A stretch of 64,000 bases of DNA, from the NCBI RefSeq assembly GCF_014216315.1, contig NZ_CP045702.1, positions 682,001-746,000 of the forward strand. The letters are read 5' to 3'. This DNA comes from Streptomyces finlayi. GTDB lineage: Bacteria; Actinomycetota; Actinomycetes; Streptomycetales; Streptomycetaceae. Below the pieces are notes generated by a model. It saw nothing but the letters and a program-made list of their open reading frames with translations. It made no database searches and was not told the DNA's origin. Each line of letters starts with the position of its first letter. The first letter of the stretch is position 1. This document shows positions 17,090-33,300 of this stretch, piece after piece. A program made the position numbers and the translations under genes.

Positions 17090-18832
17090 ATGCGAAACAG
17101 AAACGTACGGCGCGTGGCGGACAGAGGGCGGTGGAGACGGTTATGGGCGTGGTGTGTGCCCGTCGCCCTGGCGGTCACCGCCTCCGCGCTGATGACGGCA
17201 CCGACCGCGTCGGCCGCTCCGGCCTCCCCCGGGTCCGGGGCGCGGGCCGTACAGGCGGCACCGTGTCCCACGCTGCCGTGTCAGGGTTCGGATCCCGGCA
17301 GCGTCACGGCGTGGCACACGGGTGGCGCGCCGAAGGTACTCAAGGAGGCGGTCCTCGCCTCAGGATCGCGGCTCAGGCTGTATACGGGTAAGCCCGCCTG
17401 GGACACTTCGGGGACGATCTACTCCTGGGCCGAGGTGACCCTCACCGGCACGTCGCAGGGGCGCGGCTGGCTGCGGACCGAGGACAACCTCGGTGACGGC
17501 ATCAACATCAGGACAACCCTGGAGCACCCGCGTTCCTACCGCGTCACCAGCGGTACCACGGGCATGTTCCTGCACGACACGACCAGGTTCGGGGTCGTGT
17601 ACGCCAACGGGGCGTGCGTCACGGACGGCAAGGAGACCGGTTGCGTCAACGCCACCTACTCCTCGGTCGTACCCAACGGACCGTGCACCGGCTGGTGTTC
17701 CGAAGCCGATCCGGATGCGATCGCCGCCTCCGACTGGGCCTACGTCGACCGCTCCGACCTCGACCGCGTGACGCTGCCCTCCGGCGCCTCTGTCCAGAAG
17801 GTCGACGGGCGGCTGAAGCAGGGAAGCTACCTCGGCTGGGCCGAGGGCCAACTGACGTCCGCCGGCGGCAGGTTCTGGCTCGAGGCATGGCAGGGCGCCG
17901 GCCGCTGGGGCGACGTGTACACCGAGTTCACGCCGGAGGGAGCCTCGCGCACCACCTCCGGCTCCACCCGCGCCTACTCCTGGCTCCCTGAGTTGCGCGC
18001 CTGCGTCAGCGACAGCAGCGGAACCGCGTGCACCCGCGACCCGGACGCCACGACGACCGCGCCGACCCAGGCACCCTGCGCCACGCTTCCCTGCGAGGGC
18101 GTCGACTCGTCGACCGTCACCGAGTGGATGCCGAACTACGGGCCCGACCTCGTCGAGGACGCCAACATCTATCAGGGCGGCCGGCTGCGGATCTGGCAGG
18201 GCCGTCCGGCCTGGGACCCCCACCACATGTACTACTGGGGCGAAGCCGAGCTCCCGACCGGCAGCACGGGCGTCTTCGCCACCCTGATGACACACAGCAA
18301 GTCCGGTGCGGACTCCCGCGCCCAGCGGCCGGTCCCCGTCCCGGGGACCCGGCTCACTACCACGGGCAGAACGAAGATGATCGCCCTCGACCCGCTGACC
18401 GACAAGAAGATCGCCGGACTGGTCGTGGACGGCAGGAACTGGGCGTTCGCCACGCAGCAGGACGACAACATGTCCCTGAGCGACAAGGAGGGGACGATGG
18501 GCCCCTGCGCACCCGGCGAGATCTGCGAGGGCGTCGCGCCCTCCACGGTCACGCAGTGGGCGTCGGTCGCCACGGACTGGTCGACGGCCGCGCTACCCGG
18601 CGGGCAGCGGGTCACCCTCAGCGGCGGGCGCCCGGCCTGGTCCGTCTCCGACTACTACGCATGGGCGCACACGACGGCCACGGGAACGACGGTGTGGCTG
18701 GAGGACAGGGCGCCCGGGGGGGCGTACACGAAGGTCGCCGACGGCAAGGTGATGAAGGCGACGAGCGGGCAGTCGGTACGCGCCTGCATCAGCGACGGCA
18801 CCACGACGGCCTGCACGAAGCCGCTGCTCTAG
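17090..18832 (+). CDS. Secreted protein with four related repeat units
   Basis: The 580-residue protein starts at ATG 17090 (GGAGGA at 17079-17084). An Arg-rich N-terminus, a hydrophobic stretch (about 22-40) and an ASA cleavage site mark it as secreted. The mature part holds four related units beginning near residues 59, 198, 330 and 472. Each opens with a PC-xxx-C-x-G/E pair of cysteines, then VTxW, a basic GxRxxLxxGxPAW-like core, an aromatic YxWAE/AH segment, and a final Cys pair (ACVSD...ACT). No catalytic motif or known family is recognised. The cysteine pairing suggests disulphide-stabilised beta domains, possibly for binding. It is monocistronic. Confidence 0.8.
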   Translation: MRNRNVRRVADRGRWRRLWAWCVPVALAVTASALMTAPTASAAPASPGSGARAVQAAPCPTLPCQGSDPGSVTAWHTGGAPKVLKEAVLASGSRLRLYTGKPAWDTSGTIYSWAEVTLTGTSQGRGWLRTEDNLGDGINIRTTLEHPRSYRVTSGTTGMFLHDTTRFGVVYANGACVTDGKETGCVNATYSSVVPNGPCTGWCSEADPDAIAASDWAYVDRSDLDRVTLPSGASVQKVDGRLKQGSYLGWAEGQLTSAGGRFWLEAWQGAGRWGDVYTEFTPEGASRTTSGSTRAYSWLPELRACVSDSSGTACTRDPDATTTAPTQAPCATLPCEGVDSSTVTEWMPNYGPDLVEDANIYQGGRLRIWQGRPAWDPHHMYYWGEAELPTGSTGVFATLMTHSKSGADSRAQRPVPVPGTRLTTTGRTKMIALDPLTDKKIAGLVVDGRNWAFATQQDDNMSLSDKEGTMGPCAPGEICEGVAPSTVTQWASVATDWSTAALPGGQRVTLSGGRPAWSVSDYYAWAHTTATGTTVWLEDRAPGGAYTKVADGKVMKATSGQSVRACISDGTTTACTKPLL

Positions 18833-18855
18833 CGGGGAGCAGCTGACCGCCGCCC

Positions 18856-18890
18856 CCCGGCCGGGTGCCCTGTCCCGGCTCCCGGCCGGG
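18856..18890. terminator. Hairpin between convergent genes
   Basis: CCCGGCCGGG at 18856-18865 pairs with the same sequence at 18881-18890 (10-bp stem, 15-nt loop). It lies between the secreted-protein gene and the convergent methylase-like gene. It has no U-tract, as is common in Streptomyces. Confidence 0.5.
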
Positions 18891-18928
18891 CACACCGCCT
18901 CCGACGTACGGATGCGCTGGAGGAGTAC

Positions 18929-20647
18929 TCACTCGCCTCCCGGCTCCAGGGCCCCGCTTCCCATGCCTTCTCTGGCCACTTCTGCCATCCGTCGCACCGT
19001 TTCGGTCAGGAGCAGCGCTTGGGTCTCCGCTTCGCGCAAGGCGCGGAAGGCGGTTCCGTAGCGGCGCTGAACAGCGGTCTCACGTTGCGGGATGCGTGCG
19101 TTCCTGGGGTCGAGGCGGTAGGTGCCACTCTGAGAGGTGGAGCGTCTGACGTTGGGTCCGGCCGTCAGAAAGCCGTCGAGGTAGTCGGGGTCGATCTGGT
19201 CGTCGGCGGCTCGGGCGCCACCGCCCTGAAGTTCTACGAGACCTGCCCGGGCGAGCTCCGCGACGGTGACCGTGGCGCCGTCCCACAGGTCGTTACCGTC
19301 ACCCGCCCGCAGGTCGGGCAGAAGGGTTTCGAGAGTGGCGATCGTGGTGGAGAGTTCGGCGCGCGCTCGTTCGTATTCGGTGGCCAGATCGCGCCGGGCC
19401 GTATGCATATGGGCGGCCGGCGTGAGGTCGACGGTGTCGTCCAGAAGGTCGATGAGACGAACGTCGGCGCTCTGGCCCTCTTCGGGGTCCAGTGGACCGT
19501 CGGGAGCGTTGGCGGTGAGGTCGACCATGGTGATGGTGTCCGGCCGCTGGTCCGTGTCGTCGGGGCGTCGTAGCAGCCAGAGGTGGACGGGAAGGGCGTG
19601 CGCGGAGGCGACGCCGCCGGGCAGAGCGATGATCTTCCGGACGGCTCCGCGCCGGACCAGCTCCGCCCGGATGCGACGCCCGGCCTTGCGGTAGGCGACG
19701 GAGGCGGGCATGACCATGAGCACGTGTCCGCCGGGGGCGGCATGCGCGTAGGCGTGCTGCAGCCACGCCAGTTCGGCTTCAGCGCGGGAAGGCGTACCGA
19801 ATTCCCAGCGGGGGTCGAGGAGGAGGTCTTCACGGCCCCAGTCCACGACCGCGGCAGGCGGGTCGCAGACGACAAGGTCGGCGGAGAGACCGGGCCAGCC
19901 GTCGGCGCGCAGCGAGTCGCCGGGCGCGATCCGCGTGTCCTCGTGCCCGGCGAGAACGGAGCGTACGCGAGCGATGCGGACGCAGTCCTCGTCGATGTCC
20001 TGGCCGATACGGACCAGGCCGCGCTCGGGGCTCAGTTCGTGCAGAAGTGTGCCGATGCCGCAGGCGGGGTCGAAGACGGTCTGTCCCTGTCGCACGGCAG
20101 GAGCGAAGTGCGTCACGGCTCGGACGATGCGGGGAGGGGTGACTACGTCCGAGCCGGAGCGGCGGGCCGAGTCGATCAGTCTGGCCACGAGCGCTTCGAC
20201 GGCGGCGGCCGGCCCGAGGTCTGCGGCGAGACGGTCCAGAAGGTCCCGGAGCGAGGCGTCGACCGGCTTGTGCGGCGGAAAGCCGGCGGAAGCGTCGGCT
20301 GCGGCTCCTCGGCCTTCGACGCCCCCGGCGAGATGTCCGACGGCGGCCGCGACGGCGGCGACGGTGGCGTCACCGTGGTGGGCGCGGAGCGCCTGCCAGG
20401 TCTGGACCTCGTGGGAGACCTCCTGGCTCTTGTCCCGGCGGGCGAGCCATTCCTGGACCGCTGCCCAGTGGAAGAGGGGGCTTGAGGCGCTGCCGCCGAC
20501 AGCGGGGGGGAAGTCCTCGTAACGACGGCGCCAGTTGGAGACGGCGGCACGGGTCACCCCGGCGAGGCGGGCGACCTCGGCTCCGGTGACGAGCGCCGGC
20601 GGCGCCTCGTCGTGATGATCCGGGTTGCGCGTGGGGGTGTCCGACAT
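18929..20647 (-). CDS. N6-adenine DNA methylase-like protein with N-terminal HTH
   Basis: The 572-residue protein begins with a helix-turn-helix (about 20-45, EVARLAGVTRAAVSNWRRR), a linker, then an HsdM-like methylase domain. The SAM-binding motif I, FDPACGIGT, is at residues 192-200 and is canonical. Motif IV, usually NPPF/Y, reads CDPPAA (261-266), so catalysis may be altered or lost. The C-terminal 150 residues are helical, like specificity or coiled-coil regions. The start is ATG 20647 (MSDTPTR), the first good start after the in-frame upstream extension. It is divergent from the kinase-helicase gene across a 319-bp region. It may be an island methylase or a DNA-binding regulator; no partner restriction subunit adjoins it. 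Confidence 0.8.
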   Translation of the reverse strand: MSDTPTRNPDHHDEAPPALVTGAEVARLAGVTRAAVSNWRRRYEDFPPAVGGSASSPLFHWAAVQEWLARRDKSQEVSHEVQTWQALRAHHGDATVAAVAAAVGHLAGGVEGRGAAADASAGFPPHKPVDASLRDLLDRLAADLGPAAAVEALVARLIDSARRSGSDVVTPPRIVRAVTHFAPAVRQGQTVFDPACGIGTLLHELSPERGLVRIGQDIDEDCVRIARVRSVLAGHEDTRIAPGDSLRADGWPGLSADLVVCDPPAAVVDWGREDLLLDPRWEFGTPSRAEAELAWLQHAYAHAAPGGHVLMVMPASVAYRKAGRRIRAELVRRGAVRKIIALPGGVASAHALPVHLWLLRRPDDTDQRPDTITMVDLTANAPDGPLDPEEGQSADVRLIDLLDDTVDLTPAAHMHTARRDLATEYERARAELSTTIATLETLLPDLRAGDGNDLWDGATVTVAELARAGLVELQGGGARAADDQIDPDYLDGFLTAGPNVRRSTSQSGTYRLDPRNARIPQRETAVQRRYGTAFRALREAETQALLLTETVRRMAEVAREGMGSGALEPGGE

Positions 20648-20966
20648 GCTCGCCACCGTACACGGAGCATTCCCCCTACACACGCCCTGGTGAATGTGTT
20701 GACATGACTCACGCACCGCGAGGACCGCATGCAGTGGTTCACCGCCTCCCATCCCACCTCCATGCGCTCACCCGGAGCCGCCCCAGGCCTGGACGGTCGA
20801 GCCAGGCACCCGCACGGCCCACTCATTCGACACAAGTAAATCTGTTTACATAGTCAACGCGCATACATGGATTCGAAAATGCACGCAGGTGTACTGTTGC
20901 TTGCCGGAGGCGCACCTCCCAGGAGCGCCTACGCTCCATAACCGGGAACGACGTGAGGGAGTACCA
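20648..20966. other. Divergent intergenic region at the left end of the defence island
   Basis: These 319 bp separate the methylase-like gene (minus) from the kinase-helicase gene (plus). The region contains the palindrome at 20842-20860 and one further perfect GTTGAC half-site at 20698-20703, about 50 bp upstream of the methylase start. No gene is visible inside, and no convincing -10 box could be assigned. Confidence 0.6.
20842..20860. promoter_or_regulatory. Shared palindrome, copy 1 (upstream of kinase-helicase operon)
   Basis: GTTTAC-ATA-GTCAAC at 20844-20858 is an imperfect 15-bp palindrome. The same arrangement occurs upstream of the sigma-factor gene (45661-45679) and of mcrB (45961-45979). 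The right half is identical in all three. It lies about 110 bp before the kinase-helicase start codon, and TTTACA or TTGACT inside it could serve as a -35 element. This suggests an operator or a shared promoter class. Confidence 0.6.
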
Positions 20967-27383
<6,417 letters not shown>

Positions 27384-27427
27384 CCGCAGCTCGCTCCCCG
27401 AACCCGTTGAAGGATCCGAGACACTTC

Positions 27428-30391
27428 ATGAGCCTCACGTACTCCGCAGGTTCCCTCGTGGCCGCCCGTGGCCGCGAGTGGGTGGTGCTGCCCGAGAGCG
27501 CGCCCGACATGCTGGTGCTGCGCCCGCTAGGTGGCGGCGACGACGACCTCGCCGCCGTCTTCCCCGCCTTCGAGGAGGTACGTCCGGCCGAGTTCGCCGC
27601 CCCGGACGCCGACGACCTCGGCGACCAGCACGCCGCCGGCCTGCTGCGGACGGCGCTGCGCGTCGGTTTCCGCTCGGGTGCGGGCCCCTTCCGCTCGCTG
27701 GCTTCGATCGCCGTGGAACCGCGCGCCTACCAGCTCGTACCGCTCCTGATGGCCCTGCGCCAGCGCACGGTGAGGCTGCTGATCTCCGACGACGTCGGCA
27801 TCGGCAAGACCATCGAGGCCGGACTGATCGCCACCGAACTGCTCGCGCAGGGCGAGGCGACCCGGCTGACCGTGCTGTGCTCCCCCTCCCTCGCCGAGCA
27901 GTGGCAGGGGGAGCTGCGGGAGAAGTTCGGCATCGACGCCGAGCTCGTCCTGGCCTCCACGGTCTCCCGACTCGAACGCGGCCTGGAACTGGGCCAGTCG
28001 CTCTTCGACAAGTACCCGCACACGATCATCTCGACGGACTTCATCAAGTCCACCCGCCACCGCGAGGACTTCGTCCGCCACTGCCCTGACCTGGTCATCG
28101 TCGACGAAGCACACACCTGCGTCGCCGCCGACGACGTCCACGCGGGCGGCAGGAAGACCAATACCCACCAGCTGCGTTACGAACTGCTCCAGCGCGTCGC
28201 CGCCGACCAGGACCGCCATCTGCTGCTGCTGACCGCCACCCCGCACTCCGGCAAGGAGTCCGCGTTCCGCAACCTGCTCGGCCTGATCAGGCCCGACCTG
28301 GCCGAGGTCGACCTGGACTCCCCGACGGGCCGCGCCCAGCTCGCCGAGCACTTCGTCGCCCGCAAGCGCGCCGACGTCCGCCAGTACCTCACCAAGGAGG
28401 ACGGACTGGCCGACGACTCGCTCGTCGAGCGCACCGCCTTCCCCTCCGACCGCTGGACCAAGGACGAGCCCTACAAGCTCACCCCCGAGTACCGCGCCCT
28501 CCTCGACGACGCCATCGCGTACGCCGCCGACCGGGTGCGGACCGCCGACGGCCAGGGCAAACGCGAGGCGCGGATCGCCTGGTGGTCGGTGATCGCCCTG
28601 CTGCGCTCGATGGTCTCCTCCCCCGCTGCCGCCGCCCAGACCCTGAAGACCCGCTCCACGGCGGCCGTCGCCCGCAGCGCGGAGGAGGCCGACGTGCTCG
28701 GCGCTCCCCTCACCCAGGACTCCGCCGACGCCGACACCCTGGAGGGCCTGGACGTCGCCCCCGGCGCGAGCGAGGGCGAGGACGCCGGCGCCCGTCTGCT
28801 CGAACTGTCCGAGCGGGCCGCCGCCCTGTCCGGCCAGCAGAGTGACGCGAAGCTGAAGGCCCTGGTCAAGCACCTCAAGGCGCTGCTCGCCGACGGCTAC
28901 AACCCCATCGTCTTCTGCCGTTACATCCCCACCGCCGAATACCTCGCGGCGGAGCTGGGCGGCACCGAGGGCAAGCCGGGCAAGCTCGGCCGCAAGGCCC
29001 ATGTCGCGGCCGTCACCGGCACCCTCTCCCCGCAGCAGCGTCTGGAGCGGATCGAGGAGCTCGGCGCGCAGGGCGCCGACGACCCGGCCGCCCGCCGCGT
29101 CCTGATCGCCACCGACTGCCTCTCCGAGGGCGTCAACCTCCAGCACCACTTCGACGCCGTGATCCACTACGACCTCGCCTGGAACCCCACCCGTCACGAC
29201 CAGCGCGAGGGCCGTGTCGACCGGTACGGGCAAAAGCGCGACCAGGTCCGCGTCATCACGATGTTCGGCGGGGACAACGGCATCGACGGCAAGGTCCTGG
29301 AAGTCCTCTTCGCGAAGCACCGCCAGATCCAGAAGGACCTCGGCATCTCCGTCTCCGTCCCCGACGAGACCGCCTCGGGCGTCACCGACGCCATCGTCGA
29401 ATGGCTCCTTCTGCACGGCCGCCAGGGCAGCCAGGAGACCCTGTTCGAGATGCCGGGCACGCAGGCGACCCTCGACCGTGTTGAGCGCGACTGGAACTCG
29501 GCGGCCGAGCGGGAGAAGGCCTCCCGTTCCAAGTACGCGCAGCGCTCCATCCACCCGCAGGACGTCGCCCGCGAGGTCGCCGAGGTACGGGCCGCGCTCG
29601 GCGGCGGCGACGAGGTACGCGACTTCGCCCTGGCCGCCCTCCAGGGCCTGGAAGCCCTGGTCCGCGACCCCCGCGACGGCTCCGGCGACTTCACCGCGCA
29701 GGTCGGCGGCACCCCGGCCGGTCTGCGCGACGCACTCGCCGCGACCCTGGGCGGCCGGCTGGTCGAGGAGGACCGCCAGATCCCCTTCCGTACGACTCCG
29801 GCGATCGCCCGCGGTGAGGCCGCCCTGGTCCGCACCGACCCGGCCGTCGGCGCGCTCGCCTCGTACGTCCTCAACTCGGCTCTGGACAGCGGCACTCCGG
29901 GCCCCCGCCCGGCCCGCCGCTGCGGCGTCGTCACCACCGACGCGGTGACCACCCGTACGACCCTCCTCCTGGTCCGCTACCGCTTCCACCTCACCCTGCC
30001 GTCCCGCACCGGCGAGAAGCAGCTCGTCGCCGAGGACGCCCGGCTGCTCGCCTTCGAGGGCATGCCGCAGCGCGCCCGCTGGCTCGACGACGACGCGACG
30101 GCCGCACTCCTCGCCGCCCGCGCCTCCGCGAACACCAACCCGCAGATGGCCCGCAACCAGATCACCCGCAACCTCGACAACCTGCGCGAACTCACCTCCC
30201 ATCTGGAGGAGTACGGGGAACAGCTCGCCGCCGCGCTCGACACCTCGCACCGCCGGGTCCGCAAGGCCAACGACGAGATCGTCCGCGGCCTGAAGGTCGT
30301 CCCCCAGAAGCCCGCCGACATCCTCGGCGCGTACGTCTACCTCCCCGCCGCCCCGGCCGCCGCCGTGACCCCCGCTGGAGCTGAAGCCTGA
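27428..30391 (+). CDS. drmD: DrmD-like SNF2/DEAD helicase of a DISARM-type system
   Basis: The 987-residue SF2 helicase has Walker A DDVGIGKT (121-128), DEAH (226-229), TATPHSGK and a motif VI region GRVDRYGQK near 595. These are hallmarks of the SNF2-like helicases called DrmD in class 1 DISARM. The C-terminal third is helical without known motifs. The start is ATG 27428, 44 bp after the kinase-helicase stop, with GAAGGA upstream. Its stop shares an A with the next ATG (TGATG), so it is coupled to the methylase. DISARM assignment rests on the helicase type and on DrmMI, DrmA and DrmB-like genes nearby. Confidence 0.88.
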   Translation: MSLTYSAGSLVAARGREWVVLPESAPDMLVLRPLGGGDDDLAAVFPAFEEVRPAEFAAPDADDLGDQHAAGLLRTALRVGFRSGAGPFRSLASIAVEPRAYQLVPLLMALRQRTVRLLISDDVGIGKTIEAGLIATELLAQGEATRLTVLCSPSLAEQWQGELREKFGIDAELVLASTVSRLERGLELGQSLFDKYPHTIISTDFIKSTRHREDFVRHCPDLVIVDEAHTCVAADDVHAGGRKTNTHQLRYELLQRVAADQDRHLLLLTATPHSGKESAFRNLLGLIRPDLAEVDLDSPTGRAQLAEHFVARKRADVRQYLTKEDGLADDSLVERTAFPSDRWTKDEPYKLTPEYRALLDDAIAYAADRVRTADGQGKREARIAWWSVIALLRSMVSSPAAAAQTLKTRSTAAVARSAEEADVLGAPLTQDSADADTLEGLDVAPGASEGEDAGARLLELSERAAALSGQQSDAKLKALVKHLKALLADGYNPIVFCRYIPTAEYLAAELGGTEGKPGKLGRKAHVAAVTGTLSPQQRLERIEELGAQGADDPAARRVLIATDCLSEGVNLQHHFDAVIHYDLAWNPTRHDQREGRVDRYGQKRDQVRVITMFGGDNGIDGKVLEVLFAKHRQIQKDLGISVSVPDETASGVTDAIVEWLLLHGRQGSQETLFEMPGTQATLDRVERDWNSAAEREKASRSKYAQRSIHPQDVAREVAEVRAALGGGDEVRDFALAALQGLEALVRDPRDGSGDFTAQVGGTPAGLRDALAATLGGRLVEEDRQIPFRTTPAIARGEAALVRTDPAVGALASYVLNSALDSGTPGPRPARRCGVVTTDAVTTRTTLLLVRYRFHLTLPSRTGEKQLVAEDARLLAFEGMPQRARWLDDDATAALLAARASANTNPQMARNQITRNLDNLRELTSHLEEYGEQLAAALDTSHRRVRKANDEIVRGLKVVPQKPADILGAYVYLPAAPAAAVTPAGAEA

Positions 30392-33300
30392 TGTCCGCCG
30401 CCACCCGCACCGCTCCGGCCTTCACCTCCATCACCACCCTCGGCGGCCTGCTCCCCGCCGACATGCTGCTGCGCATCGCCGAGGCGAAGACCGTGCCGGG
30501 CACCAAGCCCGCCGACTACGGCCTGCCCGCCTCCGTGCCCGTACGCGACGAGGCCGAGCGCGCCTGGGAGTACCTCAAGCCGCTCTGGCGCGAGCTGCGC
30601 ACCGCGCTGCCCTCCGACCCGGTCACCGGCGCCCCGGCCGCCGACCCGACCGGCCGTGCCTCCACGGACTGGCTGGCCCAGCTCTTCCGCAAGCTGGACT
30701 TCGGCGCCCTCACCCCGGTCGGCCCGCCCGGGATCCCCGCCGACTCCGACCCGTCCGTCGCCTTCCCCGTCTCCCACCGGCACGGCCCGGCCCTCCTCCA
30801 CCTCATCCCGTGGAACCAGGAACCCGACAAGCGGCCCGCCCCCGGCCAGGTCCCCGCCCAGTCCCTCCTCCAGGACTGCCTCAACCGCACCGAGGCCCAC
30901 CTCTGGGCGATCCTCACCAACGGCCGCCGCCTTCGTCTGCTGCGCGACTCCTCGGCCATGTCCACGGCCGCGTACGTCGAGTTCGACCTCGAAGCGATCT
31001 TCGACGGTGAGCTCTTCAGCGAGTTCGTCCTGCTGTACGCGGTCCTGCACGCGTCCCGCTTCGAGGTACCGGAGGGGTCGGCGGCCTCGGCGTGCTGGCT
31101 GGAGAGGTGGCGTACGGAAGCCGTCAACTCCGGCGCCCGCGCGCTCGACCAGCTCCGCCTGGGCGTCCAGCACGCCCTGACCGTCCTCGGCACCGGCTTT
31201 CTGCGCCACCCGGCCAACACCGCTCTGCGCGAGGACGTCGACCCCAAGGCCCTGCGCGAGGCCCTGCTGCGCCTGGTCTACCGCCTCCTGTTCGTCTTCG
31301 TCGCCGAGGACCGCGAGGCGCTGCTCAGCCCCGACGCCACCGACCGGCAGCGCGAGACGTACGCGAAGTACTTCTCCTCGGCCCGGCTGCGCATACACGC
31401 CCGCCGCCGCCAGGGCACGGGCCACGGCGACCTGTACGAGGCCCTACGCCTCGTCCTCGACGCGCTGGGCAGGGAGGGCGGCCGGCCGGAACTGGGCCTG
31501 CCGGGCCTCGGCGGCCTGTTCTCCCCCAACGACGCCGACAAGCCTCTGACCAGCCTGAAGCTGTCCAACGAAGCACTTCTCACGGCCGTACGTCACCTGG
31601 CCCAGGTCCGCGACCCCGGCGCCCGCCGCTGGCGCTCCGTCGACTACCGCCACCTGGACGCGGAGGAACTGGGCTCGGTCTACGAATCCCTCCTTGAGCT
31701 GGAGCCGAAGCACTCCGCCACCGACCGCAGCTTCGAACTCGTCGAGGTCGCGGGCAACAGTCGCAAGACAACGGGCAGTTACTACACCCCGTCCTCCCTC
31801 ATCGAGTGCCTGCTCGACACCACTCTCGACCCGGTCATCGACGACGCGGTCAAGCGCGGCGAACAGCGCGCATCGGCCGCCGGCCACCCCGACCCGACCG
31901 ACGACATCGCCGCCGAACTGCTGTCGCTGACGGTCTGCGACCCGGCCTGCGGCTCCGGCCACTTCCTGGTCGCCTCCGCCCGCCGCATCGCCAAGCGGCT
32001 GGCGTCGGTGCGCGAGCGCAACCCCGAGCCGACGACGGACGCGGTACGGCACGCACTGCACGAGGTCATCGCGCGGTGCATCTACGGTGTGGACCTCAAC
32101 CCGATGGCGGTGGAGCTGGCGAAGGTGTCGCTGTGGCTGGAGGCACTGGAGCCGGGGAAGCCGCTGGGGTTCCTGGACGCTCATGTCAAGCGGGGCAACG
32201 GCCTGATCGGCGCGACGCCGAAGCTGCTGGCGGGTGGGGTACCGGACGACGCGTTCAAGCCCATCGAGGGCGACGACCGGAAGTACGCCTCGGGCCTGGT
32301 CAAGCGCAACAAGGCCCAGCGCGGGGGCCAGGACGAGCTCCTCTTCGGCGGGGGCACTCTGCCCAGCAACACCCGTTACGCCGCCGAGCTCGCCCGTATC
32401 GTCTCCGCTCCGGCCGACTCATTGGGGCAGGTTCACGCGCAGGAGTCCGCGTACCTCAGGTACATGGATTCGAGCGACTACGTCCAGGACCTGCACGCGG
32501 CCGACGCGTGGTGCGCGGCCTTCGTCTGGCCCAAGCAAGCGGGCGCCCCGGAGGCCCCGACGGACCAGGTCTTCCGCGCGCTGCGGGAGCGGGACCAGTC
32601 CGCCGTTCCGGACGCCACGCATGCCGAGATCCTGACCCTGCGCGACCAGTACCACTTCTTCCACTGGCACCTGGAGTTCCCGGATGTTTTCGCGGTCCCG
32701 GAGTCGGGGACGGGCGTACAGCCGGGGACGGGCTGGGCGGGCGGGTTCGACGCGGTGGTGGGGAATCCGCCGTGGGAGCGCGTCAAGCTCCAGGAGCAGG
32801 AGTTCTTCGCCCAGCGTGACGAGCGCATCGCGACCGCCAAGAACGCGGCGGCCCGCAAGCGCATGATCACCGCCCTGCGCGAGGACCGCGACGGCGCGCT
32901 ACTGTACGCCGACTTCGAGGCCGCCAAGCGGCGCGCGGAAGGTGAGAGCCACTTCCTGCGCGTGAGTGACCGATTCCCGCTGACAGGGCGCGGCGACATC
33001 AACACGTACGCCGTCTTCGCGGAGACGGACCGGACACTGACGGGGCCTCGGGGACGGACTGGGGTGATTGTCCCGACGGGGATCGCCACGGATGCGACGA
33101 CGCAGTTCTTCTTCAAGGAAATTGTGATGCAAGGGCAGTTGGCGGCCCTCTACGACTTCGAGAATGAGGACAAGGTCTTCCCGGGCGTCCACAACCAGCT
33201 GCGGTTCTGCCTCTTCATGCTGCGAAGTTCCGGAAGCCTTGACGAGCCTGCCCGTGTGGTCTTCAAGGTCCGCCAGGCGGAACAGATCCCCGAGAGGGCT

